Below, one piece after another: positions 34,780 to 45,978 of a stretch of DNA of 64,000 nucleotides (position 1 is the stretch's first letter; every line of letters begins with the position of its first letter). This DNA is from Daldinia sp. FL1419 (Eukaryota; Ascomycota; Sordariomycetes; Xylariales; Hypoxylaceae). Location: positions 124,001-188,000 of the forward strand of contig MU623404.1 in assembly GCA_025201765.1 (NCBI GenBank), in the 5' to 3' direction. The position numbers and the translations under genes were made by a program. The notes under the pieces were generated by a model. That model had not been told where the DNA came from. It saw only the letters and a list, made by a program, of their open reading frames with translations, and made no database searches.

Positions 34780-36710
34780 ATGTCAAGATGGTCAGGTCAG
34801 CCCTCTATTAAGGGGAGCACTGAAGCGGTGCGAATGGCCTTGTTGACTCTCAACACCATTGGCATTACGTACGTCGCAAATACCATATAATAAGGACTAA
34901 GGCGGTGGATGCTGACTTCACTGTTGCGCGCAGCTTCGTTTGGGGTGTAGAGCAGACATGTAGGCTTCCCAATGGCATTGGTTGGGAACTAAGACTGATG
35001 GCTTCTGCGCGTAGATTGTACCCCTTACCTCCTTTCCCTCGGGTTGACGAAAAGTAAAACATCTTTGGTCTGGATCGCCGGACCTCTCTCAGGACTCATC
35101 GTGCAGCCGATAGTTGGCGCATTAGCGGACGAATCTACATCGAAATGGGGACGGCGCAGACCGTTTATCGTGATTGGCGCTATAGTCTCATCTCTATGTC
35201 TCCTCACCTTAGGTTTTACGAAGGAGATAGTAGGATACTTCGTCCCCGACGAAAATGTGGCGCAAACTTTCACGATATCAGCCGCTGTATTGTCTATATA
35301 CGCGGTTGACTTTTCGATCAATGCTGGTTAGTATATGGACCTCACGCTTGGATACGCCTGGAGTCGTTATGTGCTGATAGTATTATTAGTAATGTCTGCA
35401 GCAAGGAGTCTCGTCGTTGACACGCTTCCAATCGACAAGCAGCAAACAGGTTCCGCCTGGGGTAAGAACTGCGACGCCCGTCTCATGAACGTCTGTTAAT
35501 CTTATCGACAGGTAGTAGGATGTCAGCTATTGGCCATGGAATCGCTTATGCCACCGGCGCCATTGATTTGCCCTCCCTCCTTGGGACGTCTTTAGGTGAC
35601 ACTCAATTCAAACAGCTAACTGTCATTGCTGCATTTGGCCTTGTTTTCACCTGTGGGGTTACTGCCTGGGCTGTAACGGAAAGAATCTTGATCGCTCCGA
35701 GGCACGATCCTCGTAAGGAAGACGGAGGTTTCAAGGTCGTAGGTCAAATCTGGTCAACTATCGTAAATCTGCCGCCTCGTATACGAGCAATCTGTATGGC
35801 GCAGTTTTGGGCTTGGATTGGGTGGTTTCCCTTTCTCTTTTACAGTACAACATGGATAGGCGAGACCTACTTCCGGTACGACACACCGCATGACGCAAAG
35901 GACTCAGGTGATGCGCTTGGAGAGATAGGTAGAGTTGGAAGCGAGGCGTTCATCATTTACTCCTTCATCACATTTTTCGGGTCATGGATTCTACCGATGG
36001 TGATTAGATCCCCAGATGACGAGAGTTATACCCGGCGTCCTCCCCAGAGTCTTAGGGGTGTTGTGGAGAGATTCAACAAGTATAAGCCAGACCTTCTAAC
36101 GGCGTGGATGTGCGCCCATGCAACCTTTGCAGCAGCTATGCTCTTCGCACCGTTTGCTCATAGCTTCAGGTTTGCGACGTTCCTCGTTTGCCTGTGCGGG
36201 TTGTAAGTGTTTATCATTTCACGGAGACATCTTGACCAGTGACTAATCCTTCTTAGGCCTTGGAATATAGCATCGTGGGCACCTTCGGCTTTTCTCGGAG
36301 TCGAAGTTAATAAGCTTAGTGGTGCGACTAGTTCGAATGCTTCGTACCGTCGCCTGTCGCACGACTCGAACGTGGAGATGGAAGAATTAAACGCCCCGAC
36401 CAGCCCCTCCGTTCTCGACCCAGAGGGTTTGCACTCCACCTCTAAGTCAGGTTCGTCCGGTCAGTTATCCGGCGTGTATTTTGGCATCTTAAACATATAT
36501 ACGACGATCCCGCAGTTCATTGGCACAATTCTTAGCACCATCATTTTCAGCATTCTTGAACCAGGCAAGAGCCCCGAGTTGGCGCATAACGCTCATCCGG
36601 ATGAGCACCACGGTACTGACGGGCCAAATGCCATTTCCGTGTGTTTATTCATTGGGGCTTGCAGCGCTGTGGTGGCCGTATTTGCCACCAGGAAACTTAA
36701 ACACTTATAA
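34780..36710 (+). CDS. GPH-family sucrose / alpha-glucoside proton symporter
   Basis: Six exons: 34780-34868, 34934-34959, 35015-35326, 35390-35461, 35512-36202 and 36257-36710, giving 547 aa; exon 2 is only 26 nt. The first three exons join to read ...FVWGVEQTYCTPYLLSLGL, followed by SLVWIAGPLSGLIVQP and STSKWGRRRPFIVIG. These are the conserved loop motifs of plant and fungal sucrose transporters (SUT, fission yeast Sut1). About twelve hydrophobic segments are present, with a long hydrophilic loop before the last pair (aa about 430-480). VDTLPIDKQQTGSAWGSRM is another family signature. The protein should import sucrose or maltose with protons at the plasma membrane; the substrate cannot be settled from sequence. 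The ATG fits the family N-terminus (WSGQPSIKGSTEAVRMALL). Confidence 0.88.
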
Positions 36711-37178
36711 CATTACACGTCGCAATGCTAATTATTAGAGATGTGGGCGCCGAGGGGTTAAAATTATAGAATTCGTAACGTCTAAGAAGTGTTGTAAACT
36801 GAGATAGGCAAGGCGTTTAGGAGCTTTAAGGTCTACGACCGCTGATATAGAATTGACTTGGATTTGGGGGTATCGTGTCATCGTGGAAGTGTTTATTATA
36901 CGATGTTATAAGAAGATGTGTGTTCAAGATGTGTAATAATGTAGTAAAGTTAGTAAGGTTGCAGGCTGAACGAGTTCGTTGCAGTACAAAACTTTAAAAT
37001 GCAATTCGCTGATAAAAGATGCCCGATTACATAACGACCCCACTAGAATTTCTATCAGCAGGTAAGTATTCAGATCATTTTCCAAATCTTCAACTAGCAA
37101 CTTTATATCTTCAATTACCCGCCTCGACGAATATAAGCCCTGAACGTCGTCGAGAACATTGGGATCAAATCTTTAATC
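36711..37178. other. Spacer between transporter and SLX9
   Basis: The transporter terminator and SLX9 promoter region. An open frame begins at 37019 and runs into SLX9, but its first 73 codons show no family similarity and span a good intron, so they are treated as leader. Confidence 0.5.
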
Positions 37179-37873
37179 ATGGTTCGTACATAGAAAGGTC
37201 CAATCTCCCGCACAATCTCCTACTAATACACCCCCAGGCCCCCGTCGTCCCCTCCAAGCGGCGCTCTCTTCGCGCCAAACTCGCCGCCCGCAGCGGACCC
37301 GAGCCCTACGCACCACGCAAGGCCCCTCGTCCCGACGCCGTGGAGACGAGCGATTCATTCTCAAACACGAAAAAGGACAAGCGCACCATCAAGCACGCAT
37401 CCTTCGTCTCGCGCATCGAAAAGGCGAACCAAAAAGCACCTAAACGGCGACGGCCGAGTAAGAAACTCGTGGCGAATTTGGACTCGCTGGCTGATGCGCT
37501 GCCGGATTTACTTGCGGGTGGGGAGACGGAGGAGGGGCTGCGGCAGATGAGGGAGGGCAAGATTAGGCATAAGTCTTTGAAGAGCCGCCCCGGTGCGCTG
37601 AAGAGGAAGGAGAGGATTGTCAAGGGGGAGGTGGAGAGGTTTGGGGTTAGTCTTGCGAGGCTGAGTGCGGTTGCGGAGAAGGAGATGGATGTTGATCAGA
37701 GTACTGCTGCTGCTACTACTGCTACGGGCACCGGCGAAGGTATGACTGCGCAGGGCCAGACGCAGGCGCCGGTGCAAGTGTCGACGACGAACCGCTGGGC
37801 GGCGCTGCGAGGGTTTATCTCGGCGACTATGGAGCAGAACCCGGCGTTTGTGGGAAAGCAGGATGGGAAATGA
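37179..37873 (+). CDS. SLX9: Ribosome biogenesis protein SLX9
   Basis: Preferred model: exon 1 is just the ATG at 37179-37181, followed by a 56-bp intron (37182-37237; GTTCGT donor, TACTAATAC branch site, CCCCCAG acceptor), and exon 2 is 37238-37873. This gives 212 aa starting MAPVVPSKRRSLRAKLAAR, which is how fungal SLX9 proteins begin and about the length of yeast Slx9 (roughly 210 aa). Without splicing, the frame from 37019 would give 284 aa with an unrelated N-terminus. The core has TKKDKRTIKHASFVSRIEKA, KRRRPSKKLVANLDSLADAL, KSRPGALKRKERIVKGE and the C-terminal NRWAALRGFISATMEQNP. Slx9 helps process and export pre-40S ribosomal subunits in the nucleolus. The protein is very basic, as expected. 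The identity is firm; the one-codon first exon is the uncertain part. Confidence 0.85.
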
Positions 37874-38927
37874 GGGGCGTTACGGCGAAATATTTCGACG
37901 AATGCTATAAGGCGGTTGAGATGAGAACCAGCGTGGTCAAGTTGGGTAAGTATCGTAACTGCTATGTTTTCCTCGTCTAATGCTGATCTTGTTCTTCCCC
38001 AGTCACAAAGGCGGATGGTTAGGTAAATATATAGGCCCTGCCGTTTTACCAGCAACGGGTTTGCTATAATCTCGATACCCCTACTAAGACAGCCGACGAA
38101 GGATTATAGGATTGGTCTGTCTTTCTCAGCTTCGGTAATTCGCCTTGGGGGATATTGCTACACCAGAATCAGTCACACTGGACTTTGAATGGTATATTTG
38201 AGTTGTCTGCAACGCTGCGAGGGTGTTTGTACTCAGAGTAGGGTGCTACTAAGGCCGGTGTTGGACAAAAGCAGTGGTACCAAGACACCCATTCGCAGCC
38301 ACGACGGTTTTCCGTTAATCTGGAGTTCGGGTTTGTATTTAACGTTTGGGTAACCTCAGCGGGTTCCCACCGAAATGAAATGATGTGTCTACTATACTGG
38401 CTATCAACGCATTCGAGGCCAACCTTCCACCCTGAAAAGACATCATATGTCCAACCATAAGATCAATATGCCACCAGTCGTCACTTGTACACTACAGATA
38501 CACGCTTTCGCCGCATATCAAAACGACATATTGTCTCATAATGGTATTCATCCATACGTCGATACCAAGGGATTAAAAAAAATTTCGCATAAATCACAAA
38601 TCGCTGTTTCCAAGTCCCTTCCTTATCCGTAATATGCAGGCGTAAACAATGCTAGTAGTCCCGATTCTCCCGCCAGTCCCAAACGACCTCACTTCGAGTA
38701 ATGCGTAACTCGCTGTAGACGTGATTCGAACGATGTAGGGCACCATCGGCACAAGATTACATGGCCGTAGGAATACCTCATTAAGCAGCCGCATTCTGGG
38801 CATCGTGTTCAAATATGCCGGGCATTATACCGCGAGACTAAGAAATGAGACCCGAATGGGTAAGGTGATGGTGCCCTGATGATATGAGCCAGCCGCCGAG
38901 CAGATTCGTTAGCATACCCGCCGCATT
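37874..38927. other. Spacer between convergent SLX9 and DEN1 genes
   Basis: About 1 kb holding both 3' ends. Apart from the putative 3'UTR intron listed separately, nothing recognisable is present. Confidence 0.45.
37946..38002 (+). other. Putative intron in the SLX9 3' untranslated region
   Basis: GGG/GTAAGTAT donor, CTAATGCTGAT branch region and a pyrimidine-rich TTCTTCCCCAG acceptor delimit 57 bp, the size of the other introns here. It starts 72 nt after the SLX9 stop codon. Confidence 0.55.
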
Positions 38928-39918
38928 CTATTCGATTCGAGGTGGCGTATTGCTCGGTGTAAGGCGTCTTCGCTCGCCTTCCTTTCGCAAACTCTCGATT
39001 ATTTTAAGCATTTCCTTGCGGGCTCCGATACTATCGATAGCTTTTCCGGCCATGCTCATCGAAATCTTCTCCCCCGCATTGACGGCCAGCAGACGCTTGA
39101 CAAGTAGATGTCGCATAACAATGCACACGAAAACGCCGCAATCGCTTCCATTTTCTTGCTGGGGGGAGTCGGGTAGACAGTGGAATCGCAAGGGTCTATT
39201 GAGTACGCTAGATAATCGCTTAGATGCCTCCCAAGCTTCGGCGTTATTTGACCCATTTAGAGAGTCGTAGTGGAATGAGACACCATCGATAATACTCACG
39301 AGGAGTAAAGACCAATGACTTCCGCCTTCGGCTTGTGAGACATTTCTATTGTCGTTAATGGGAAGGAAGATGTGCGTTATTTGTTTGAAGTCGGGTAAGG
39401 CGGATCGGACCATCTCGGTGTCCTTGTTCTTCATAAGGAGGAAAGTCATCGAGGGGCGGAGCAGGACGATGTGCGCTTGGGGATATTTCGCCAACACTTC
39501 GCGTTCCAGGAACTCCTCCCAGAACGCGATATTCTACAAAAACACATTTTGCGTTAGTAAACCTCGTGGAAATTAATTTCGAGTACCACGGCGAGCTTAC
39601 GTTGTCCGTTAACCAGTCATGCTTAAGCGCCTTAATATCTTCGTATGTGACTAGGCATTGCGAATCAGCGTTATGAAAGAAAAACGTAGGAATAGGATAG
39701 AGGCATACGAAGAATATCATGATCTAGAAATTTCAGTCAGTGGGTGTGCATACGAAGTAGATCGGACGTAAATTCTCACATGAAAGATATGGCTGCGTGG
39801 GCGAGGGTGTGGGCGAAAACTGAGATCTTCTTGAGCGCAGTCTGCGGGAAGGACTTCTTCTATGATGGGGGCTCACGCTATCATTCAGCCGCCGGGCAAA
39901 CTTATCGCGGAGCGTCAT
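38928..39918 (-). CDS. denA: NEDD8-specific cysteine protease DEN1 (C48 / Ulp1 family)
   Basis: Four exons: 39780-39918, 39709-39723 (15 nt), 39601-39650 and 38928-39533, giving 269 aa. Splicing rebuilds the family's conserved start, YLSYHDILLTYEDIKALK then HDWLTDNNIAFWEEFLE. The catalytic set is visible: His in GGSHWSLLLVS (about H141), Asp in FHYDSLNGSN (about D158), the oxyanion Gln and the Cys in QENGSDCGVFVC (about Q194 and C200). Spacing and motifs match DEN1/SENP8 better than SUMO proteases. The enzyme removes NEDD8 from cullins and other proteins; in Aspergillus DenA acts with the COP9 signalosome in asexual development. The N-terminus is Ser/Arg-rich. Introns are 56, 58 and 67 bp. 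Confidence 0.9.
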
Positions 39919-42900
39919 TTGTAAAATATGTGATCAGCAAAGCCTCTCGGGGCAATATGGTGACTTTTCTTCTTGGTGCGACAAGTCAATGGGTAAGAAA
40001 TTTGTTCTCGGTAGTTGGTGCGAAGCGTCTTCGGCGGTGGGCGAACGAGAATGCGCGTAGCGGATTTGTGGGGTGGCTAGGAACGATTTCGATTCGAGAG
40101 ACGAGTCAGGGTCAAATACGGAAGGGAGAGAACGTGTCTTGTCGAGAATGGATAACGAGCAGGCACCTTTACGGAAGGTAGGTAAGTATGGTGATACTAG
40201 GTACTATTAAAGTAAGGGGATTCGTCTTTTTGCCGAACGAGGTTGTTTCAAAATCGAAAAATCGCAATGTCGTATATTCACTCGGGTACTCTTACGGGTA
40301 CTCTTACGGGTATACTCGTGAGAAGATCTCCTTACTGAATTACCAATAAGAGTTCGGAAGTAATCACCAAATGCCAGACAAGATCTAAAATGACGAAAGC
40401 CGAGTTTAAATAGTCAAGTTGGGTAGTGCGAATTTCGAAATGGAGAAACAACACGCCAAGAAAGAATGCGGGCTGGAATTACAATGAGAATTATGCGAGT
40501 ATAATAAAAAGTATCGTTGCAAGACGATGTTGCTTCGGAGGAAAAGAGGAAAAGAAAGTTAGTGTTTAAAAAGTTAAAGATCAACACCAAATAGGACGTA
40601 ACCTAGAACGTTGCACAGTTGTCTGCTGTTCGGGTGCTTTGTCGGTTCTGGGCCTCGTTTGGAGGGAAGATCAGGACCTTAGAACCTTGAAAGTAGCGAT
40701 CTTATTAGGATGGCGGTATTGTAGGTATTTTAGCAGGATAGAGGGAAAAATGGGTTGTAGAAGATGGGAAATGTTAAACTGCGGGGCGAAGGCCATGTAG
40801 TTACTTATATGGCTTGTAAGTATTCTATACTAGCCAATGCCTATGTAGGTACCTACCATCCATGCAGAGTACCTGTAATTAGGTATTGGAGTTCAGAAGA
40901 AGGTAGGTATTGTACAATACAATACATCATGTAGGTGGCCCTGGAGTTGGGGGGTTTTTCTGCTGTGCACAGCATAAGCTTAAAAACGGTTAGAGGTCAT
41001 CTGACACCAACCAAACACAACCAAGTTTTAGAGGCCGATAATTACCACAGCGCACTTCTTCCAACATTATTGTAAAGGGGGATAATACGGACCTATCTCT
41101 TCGCATCGCCCTACCCTTCGAACATGCTTATAGGTACCGGGGCACGCATATTATCGCCCGCAGAGTAGCTAGCACCTCGGTATCATTACAGCCATGGAAC
41201 GCTACGTCTGATAGCCCTATCGCGGTCTAATGAAGCTAAAAACGCAGGATGACGAACACCGCGCGAGGCTTAGCAGGAACTTGCATCACTACCAGGAATA
41301 CCTGACTTGTCGCTTGGGCGCGAAAGCATAGTAATCGAGACATTTTAGCCAGCAAACCTAGCCCAGAATAACCGCCAAAACGCCATCGAATCCCAGTAAA
41401 TCTGGCAGTCCTAGTAGCCTGGCAGCCTGGCAGCCCAGCAAATGGAATGGAAGGTCCAGAACCCCGACAGCCCGATTTTGCTGAGCCGATCAGATGGAAT
41501 TACCTAGAACGCCCCACATATGTCGATGGGACTATCTCGGTACGTAATTCTTCTGCCGCGTAGCACAGCATCACCCCACATTTCAAGCATTCCCCTTTCA
41601 GGCCTATAGAAGCTTGGCATACGAAGCACTGCCATGCCTTCTTTTAATATTTATTCTGCTCCACTTTGATTCCAACACTATATTGGTAGACTCTTACGAC
41701 TCATGTCTAAAGAGGGTACGATTAATGACATGAATTGGGAAAGAGAAGTACCCTATATTGCCATGTGTCCCTATTTAAGAGACATAAAACGACTTCGAAA
41801 AGTCACGGTAATTTTAGTGTTTCAACTGTCTGGTATTTAGTTAATAAGAGTTTGTTGTGTTTCAAGAGTGTAAAGTATAATGATATTACATAAAGTTGGC
41901 GCTTTTCGTTAATGACTTTTATTAGACAGGGTCTGTTCATTGCAGTTCTGACTATAAGCATTGGCTATGGCCATCTAGATACCTATATTTTAGATGTAAG
42001 ACGAACAAGGCTAACCACGGCGCTGGATATCTTCAGAGGTACCTAGCTATCTGGTATTCACATAGGTCGATCATCTTCCGTTGGTTTACCATGTATAGAC
42101 CTATTTAGCCAACCAACCAATGGGTAAAAATGGTCTATATATTGTGCCTATAAAATAATAATCCGAAGAATTTATAGTCGTGACTATGAAAGCCACGTGT
42201 GTATAATATAAGGTTTATATATAAAATGTTTAAGCCAACCCAATTGCAGTTAGGGTATGACTCTTATTATTCACGTAGTCATATGAGATATCTACTAGGA
42301 TTAGCAACTACTTCATACATTATAGAATCTTAATTTGAATTCGAAGTTGTATTAAAGATGTAGTCGTTAAGATATAGCTTTGGTAAAATCTACTCTAGTG
42401 TCACGAGGTGGACCAAGAAGCAAGAATACAACTTCGATGTTCCGCGAGGAACCTACCTACAACTATGGCTAAGGGCGACTACATATAGACCAAGTCCTTT
42501 GTTCTATATGTAGTACGAGCTAGAAACCTAACATCTAGGACAGAAATAACATCAAGGTTAAACCTTACTTTAAGTATTATTGAAACTCAAATGGCCTAGA
42601 AGGGATATTTTGTATCAAGTCACGTAGTAATTGTCGTACCCGACCAAAACACCCGTACTTTATGAATAGGGCCAACTGGAAAAGCCGCTTGGGATGCAAC
42701 AATACATCTCACTACGAGGCCACAAAGCTGCTGTGCACCTAGGTACGCTAGGGTTCTTACGCCCCTGAATTCGACACCCAAGGGGGGACAGTTAAATATG
42801 AAGATCGAGCTTGTAAGCCAGATTCTAGGGGCTTATCTAAAATCTACCTTAGTGGCGTATAATAACATACCTATTCTGAGCTAGAATAGTTGTACATAAT

Positions 42901-43280
42901 AGGCAACAGGCTGGTGAGATGGTAACCTTGCCAGTGACTCGCTTACGCTATAGACATTGCCTTTGCGATTAGGGAAAGGGGTTCGGCTTGGCTCTGCTAA
43001 TGTACGTCGGTGATACGAGGCTAGATAGCATGATGTATAAAGAATTTTGGGTAAAATAGGTACCTATGTAGGGTTGTACCATTGATTGTATCTACTAGAC
43101 AAGGAATATGTATACGAAGAACACTGGTGAGCAGATCTATCCATATGCCTTTGGTATCTGCCGTATCTAATATCCCACTCGTCTCGCGACTGGAAGTCTT
43201 TAATCCTAATACTGTAAATGATACGGCCAACCAGTATGCTGTTATGGTGTTGAATATTTGTAAGAACATTTTTACCCCCT
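39919..43280. other. 3.4-kb AT-rich spacer
   Basis: The DEN1 promoter side on the left and the 3' flank of the FMP32-like gene on the right. No coding frame is supported. A possible degraded solo LTR (42227-42533) is listed separately. The block 41640-42700 is markedly AT-rich, which would fit RIP-type decay of old transposon sequence. Confidence 0.45.
42227..42533 (+). mobile_element. Possible degraded solo LTR (Copia-like)
   Basis: Begins TGTTTA and ends ...ACCTAACA, which would be imperfect TGTTA/TAACA LTR ends. The interior has an AATACAACTTCGATGTTCC segment and a TAGTACGAGCTAGAAACC end that resemble what I remember of fungal Copia LTRs. Flanking 5-bp sequences do not match and no second LTR or pol fragment was found, so this is a weak call. 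Confidence 0.3.
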
Positions 43281-44153
43281 TTACATGAGCAGCCTCCAAG
43301 CACCAAGTAATAACGCTGCAAAACCGGTGCATACACCCATCAACCACTGAAGCGTCTGGAACTTAACTTGTTCTAGCTTTTCTCTTAGCGCAGCAACTTC
43401 TTGCTCAATCTTAGTCTCTGTCTCCTTGATCTTCAACTCCTGGCTGACAGCCTCTTCTCGTATCCGCCCCTTTTCTAGGTTTAGATCTAATCGCACCGAT
43501 GCTTGCGTTCGTCCGATTTCATCGCGCAGACGGTTATTCAGCTTGGTGATATCGTTCGTTAGTCGCTCGTGGGCAGCGCGCGTTGTGTTCGACTCGGTAC
43601 TGTCTGCGGAGAGTAGCTCAGAGCGTAGCTTTGCGAAATCGACTTTCTGCGTGTATGTTGCCTTGGCGGCATCTTCGCGCAAGACCATGGTTCGAGTTAG
43701 GTTTTGTATGCTAGTTGGCGTATTAGTGGCGGTAGCTAACAGCCAAGGGGTATTCAGTCACGCTTGCCTCTCCTGTATAACGTCGCTTAAGACTTTCATC
43801 ATAGCAACCGACTGCTCTTCTGTAAAGCCTTCGCTTTGTAACCGTTGGACGAACTTTAGGGTATCGAAGTGGTGGTCTCTGCCCCGCGGTGCTGTGGCAT
43901 GGAACGACCTCTGTAAACTCGGATTCTGAAGTATCATAGATGGCTTCGCCCTCGTACTCCCCGAGGAATACTGTGGCTGCTCTCGAAGTGAGTGGAATGA
44001 AGCTGCATTGTACCCTTGCCATAACCGTCGGTTTTCCGCGGGTAGAGTCGCAGCTCGCAATGCCTGCGAAGACCCAGTAGATCCTACCCAGCTCAGTCGC
44101 GGGAGGAGAAATCTTGGGAGTGCTTGAGCTGCATTTGTTGTGACTGCTGCCAT
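43281..44153 (-). CDS. Mitochondrial inner-membrane coiled-coil protein, FMP32/MCUR1-like (DUF1640)
   Basis: Two exons, 43768-44153 and 43281-43710, give 271 aa. They are separated by a 57-bp intron that uses a GC donor (AG/GCAAGC) and a TAG acceptor; only this junction restores the conserved ...VIQESIQNLTRTMVLRED. The N-terminus is rich in Ala, Arg and Ser without acids, as in mitochondrial presequences. Then follow HHFDTLKFVQRLQSEGFTEE, a long coiled coil (about aa 140-240) with RLRDEIGRTQASVRLDLNLEKG, and a membrane segment near the C-terminus (WLMGVCTGFAALLLGAW). This is the layout of yeast Fmp32 and animal CCDC90/MCUR1, linked to cytochrome oxidase assembly and mitochondrial calcium uptake. 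An upstream in-frame ATG (44238-44240) would add 29 residues; the inner ATG has the better presequence. Confidence 0.9.
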
Positions 44154-45978
44154 TTTCGTATACTGAAATACACTGATTTTAGGGGTGAAAATGTGTTCAG
44201 ACCTAAATATCTTGCATGAATACCGGGCAGGTGGGAACATGTGATGAACGAGTGGCCTTGAAGTTCGCGATATTCGGAGCTTCTGATACGGATGTACCCA
44301 TGTACCTTATCGTTTATTATGGGTCACTGCTCTGATAGGCTGCTTTTGTGGCTTGCAGACTGGGGGTGGGGTGGCTGAACTACTACAAATTTCGTCGAAC
44401 TTTTTGCGCCGCGAAAAATTCTTCTTTTATTCTTCATTCAAAATGAACAACGCAAAAAATCACATTCTCGAGACACGATATTTGGTGCGAGGTTTCCTCT
44501 CTTTTGTAGTGGCCCAAGACCACTGAAGTTCTCGGACAGAATGGAGACTAACTCCCAACGAACAATCTTGGGTGCGGTGCTTCCCATCCTCTCGGGGACT
44601 ATGGGGAGGATCGCAATGATTGAACGTACATGCATACCAAGTGATGATGATTATTATTAAGGAATTTCTTTTTTCGTGTAAGCTTGTAGGTATCTACGAG
44701 TGGCATTGGCCATGCTGCTGATTACCTATACATGAGCAGAAACTAGCTACTCCGTCTTCTATAATGGCTGTAGATGATGCACGCTCTTGAATACGGCTTG
44801 GCGATTGCAATTAGGTATATGATCAGGTACTATGTGACAATGCTGGGGTATACTTTTTTTTTTTTTTTTTTTTGGGAGTATCTCAAGTGGTAACCTCCAA
44901 CTCGAAGTAAACTCTTAGTAGGGCTTCGTCGAGAATCGCTACTACATCACGGTAGAGATTGACTAGGTACCCAATGTAGCCAGCCCTCAAGCTTCACTTA
45001 TGGATATCTGCAGATATTCCATCTTTCAACGTTTAGATATAAGTGTCGTTGGTGCTCCATAGTAAAGTCTCACTTTCGCACCAGGACCCGGTGTTAACCA
45101 ATGAAGAATTCCCTTATGTAAATGCCTGCTATAAGGTACTTAAGACTATGTACTTGAATATTTGGATTTTGGGTGGGTTAGTTACTTGAAGAAGTTATCA
45201 ACACATTTGTTTGATAAGAAATCCTCAGGTTCTTAAGGTAAGGTAGGTACCTATCTAGCATTGTACCTACGTCCTAATATTAGGAGACTTCTCCCGTACG
45301 GGTACCATGCCTACCTGTACATATGTATTTACTGGTTTAATTCGTGCCTGAAGTTGCACTTGCCATGATTTTATATATGGAGAACCCTTATGGGAACCTT
45401 GGGGAGTACGTAACTACCCGAGTAGCTGAAAGTACATACCTAATAGTGGCTCGTGCACGACGTCAGGTACATGACTGGCAGCCTCAGTTGCTCCTTGCGA
45501 ACAAGTAACCCGTAACATTTGGAAAGGGATCACCATATTTCGTACACACGTCCACTTTCCTCCTGGAAATTCTTACTACCATTAAAACCACCTACAACTT
45601 TCCTCTACCTCCTTCATCCACATTTTGTACAATACTTAACCTCATCACCGTGCCTACTTGAACGACGTCGCCATTGACGTCTGCACGCGTGTTTCCCTCT
45701 ATTTACTCCCTTCCACTACATAATCAATCCCTGGAGGTCTCTTCTGCTAATTTAGCACCTAATACCTTCCTTTCCACCCCTTTCCTGTACACATTTATTT
45801 AGCCTCAGCTCATTCGCGATCGCGTTCCTCGGGCACCGTTACTGCTGGGTTAAACTAGGTGCACCGATTTTTGAGACAGCCACCTAGCTTTCGACAATTG
45901 CCCATTTCGATACTTCTTTTCGATACTGCGTTTGCGCCTCACCGTCGTTGTCTTGGCAAACCCATGTGATCTGGAATC
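44154..45978. other. Divergent promoter region between FMP32-like and clathrin heavy chain genes
   Basis: 1.8 kb without a coding frame. Notable items are a run of 20 T at 44854-44873 and CT-rich leader-like sequence from about 45550 to the clathrin start codon, as is common before highly expressed fungal genes. TAGGTAGGTACCTA-type motifs lie near 45241. Confidence 0.5.

Noticed and set aside
38700..38760. GATTCGAACG as a possible tRNA T-arm on the minus strand
   Set aside because: No matching acceptor, D or anticodon stem at the right spacing.
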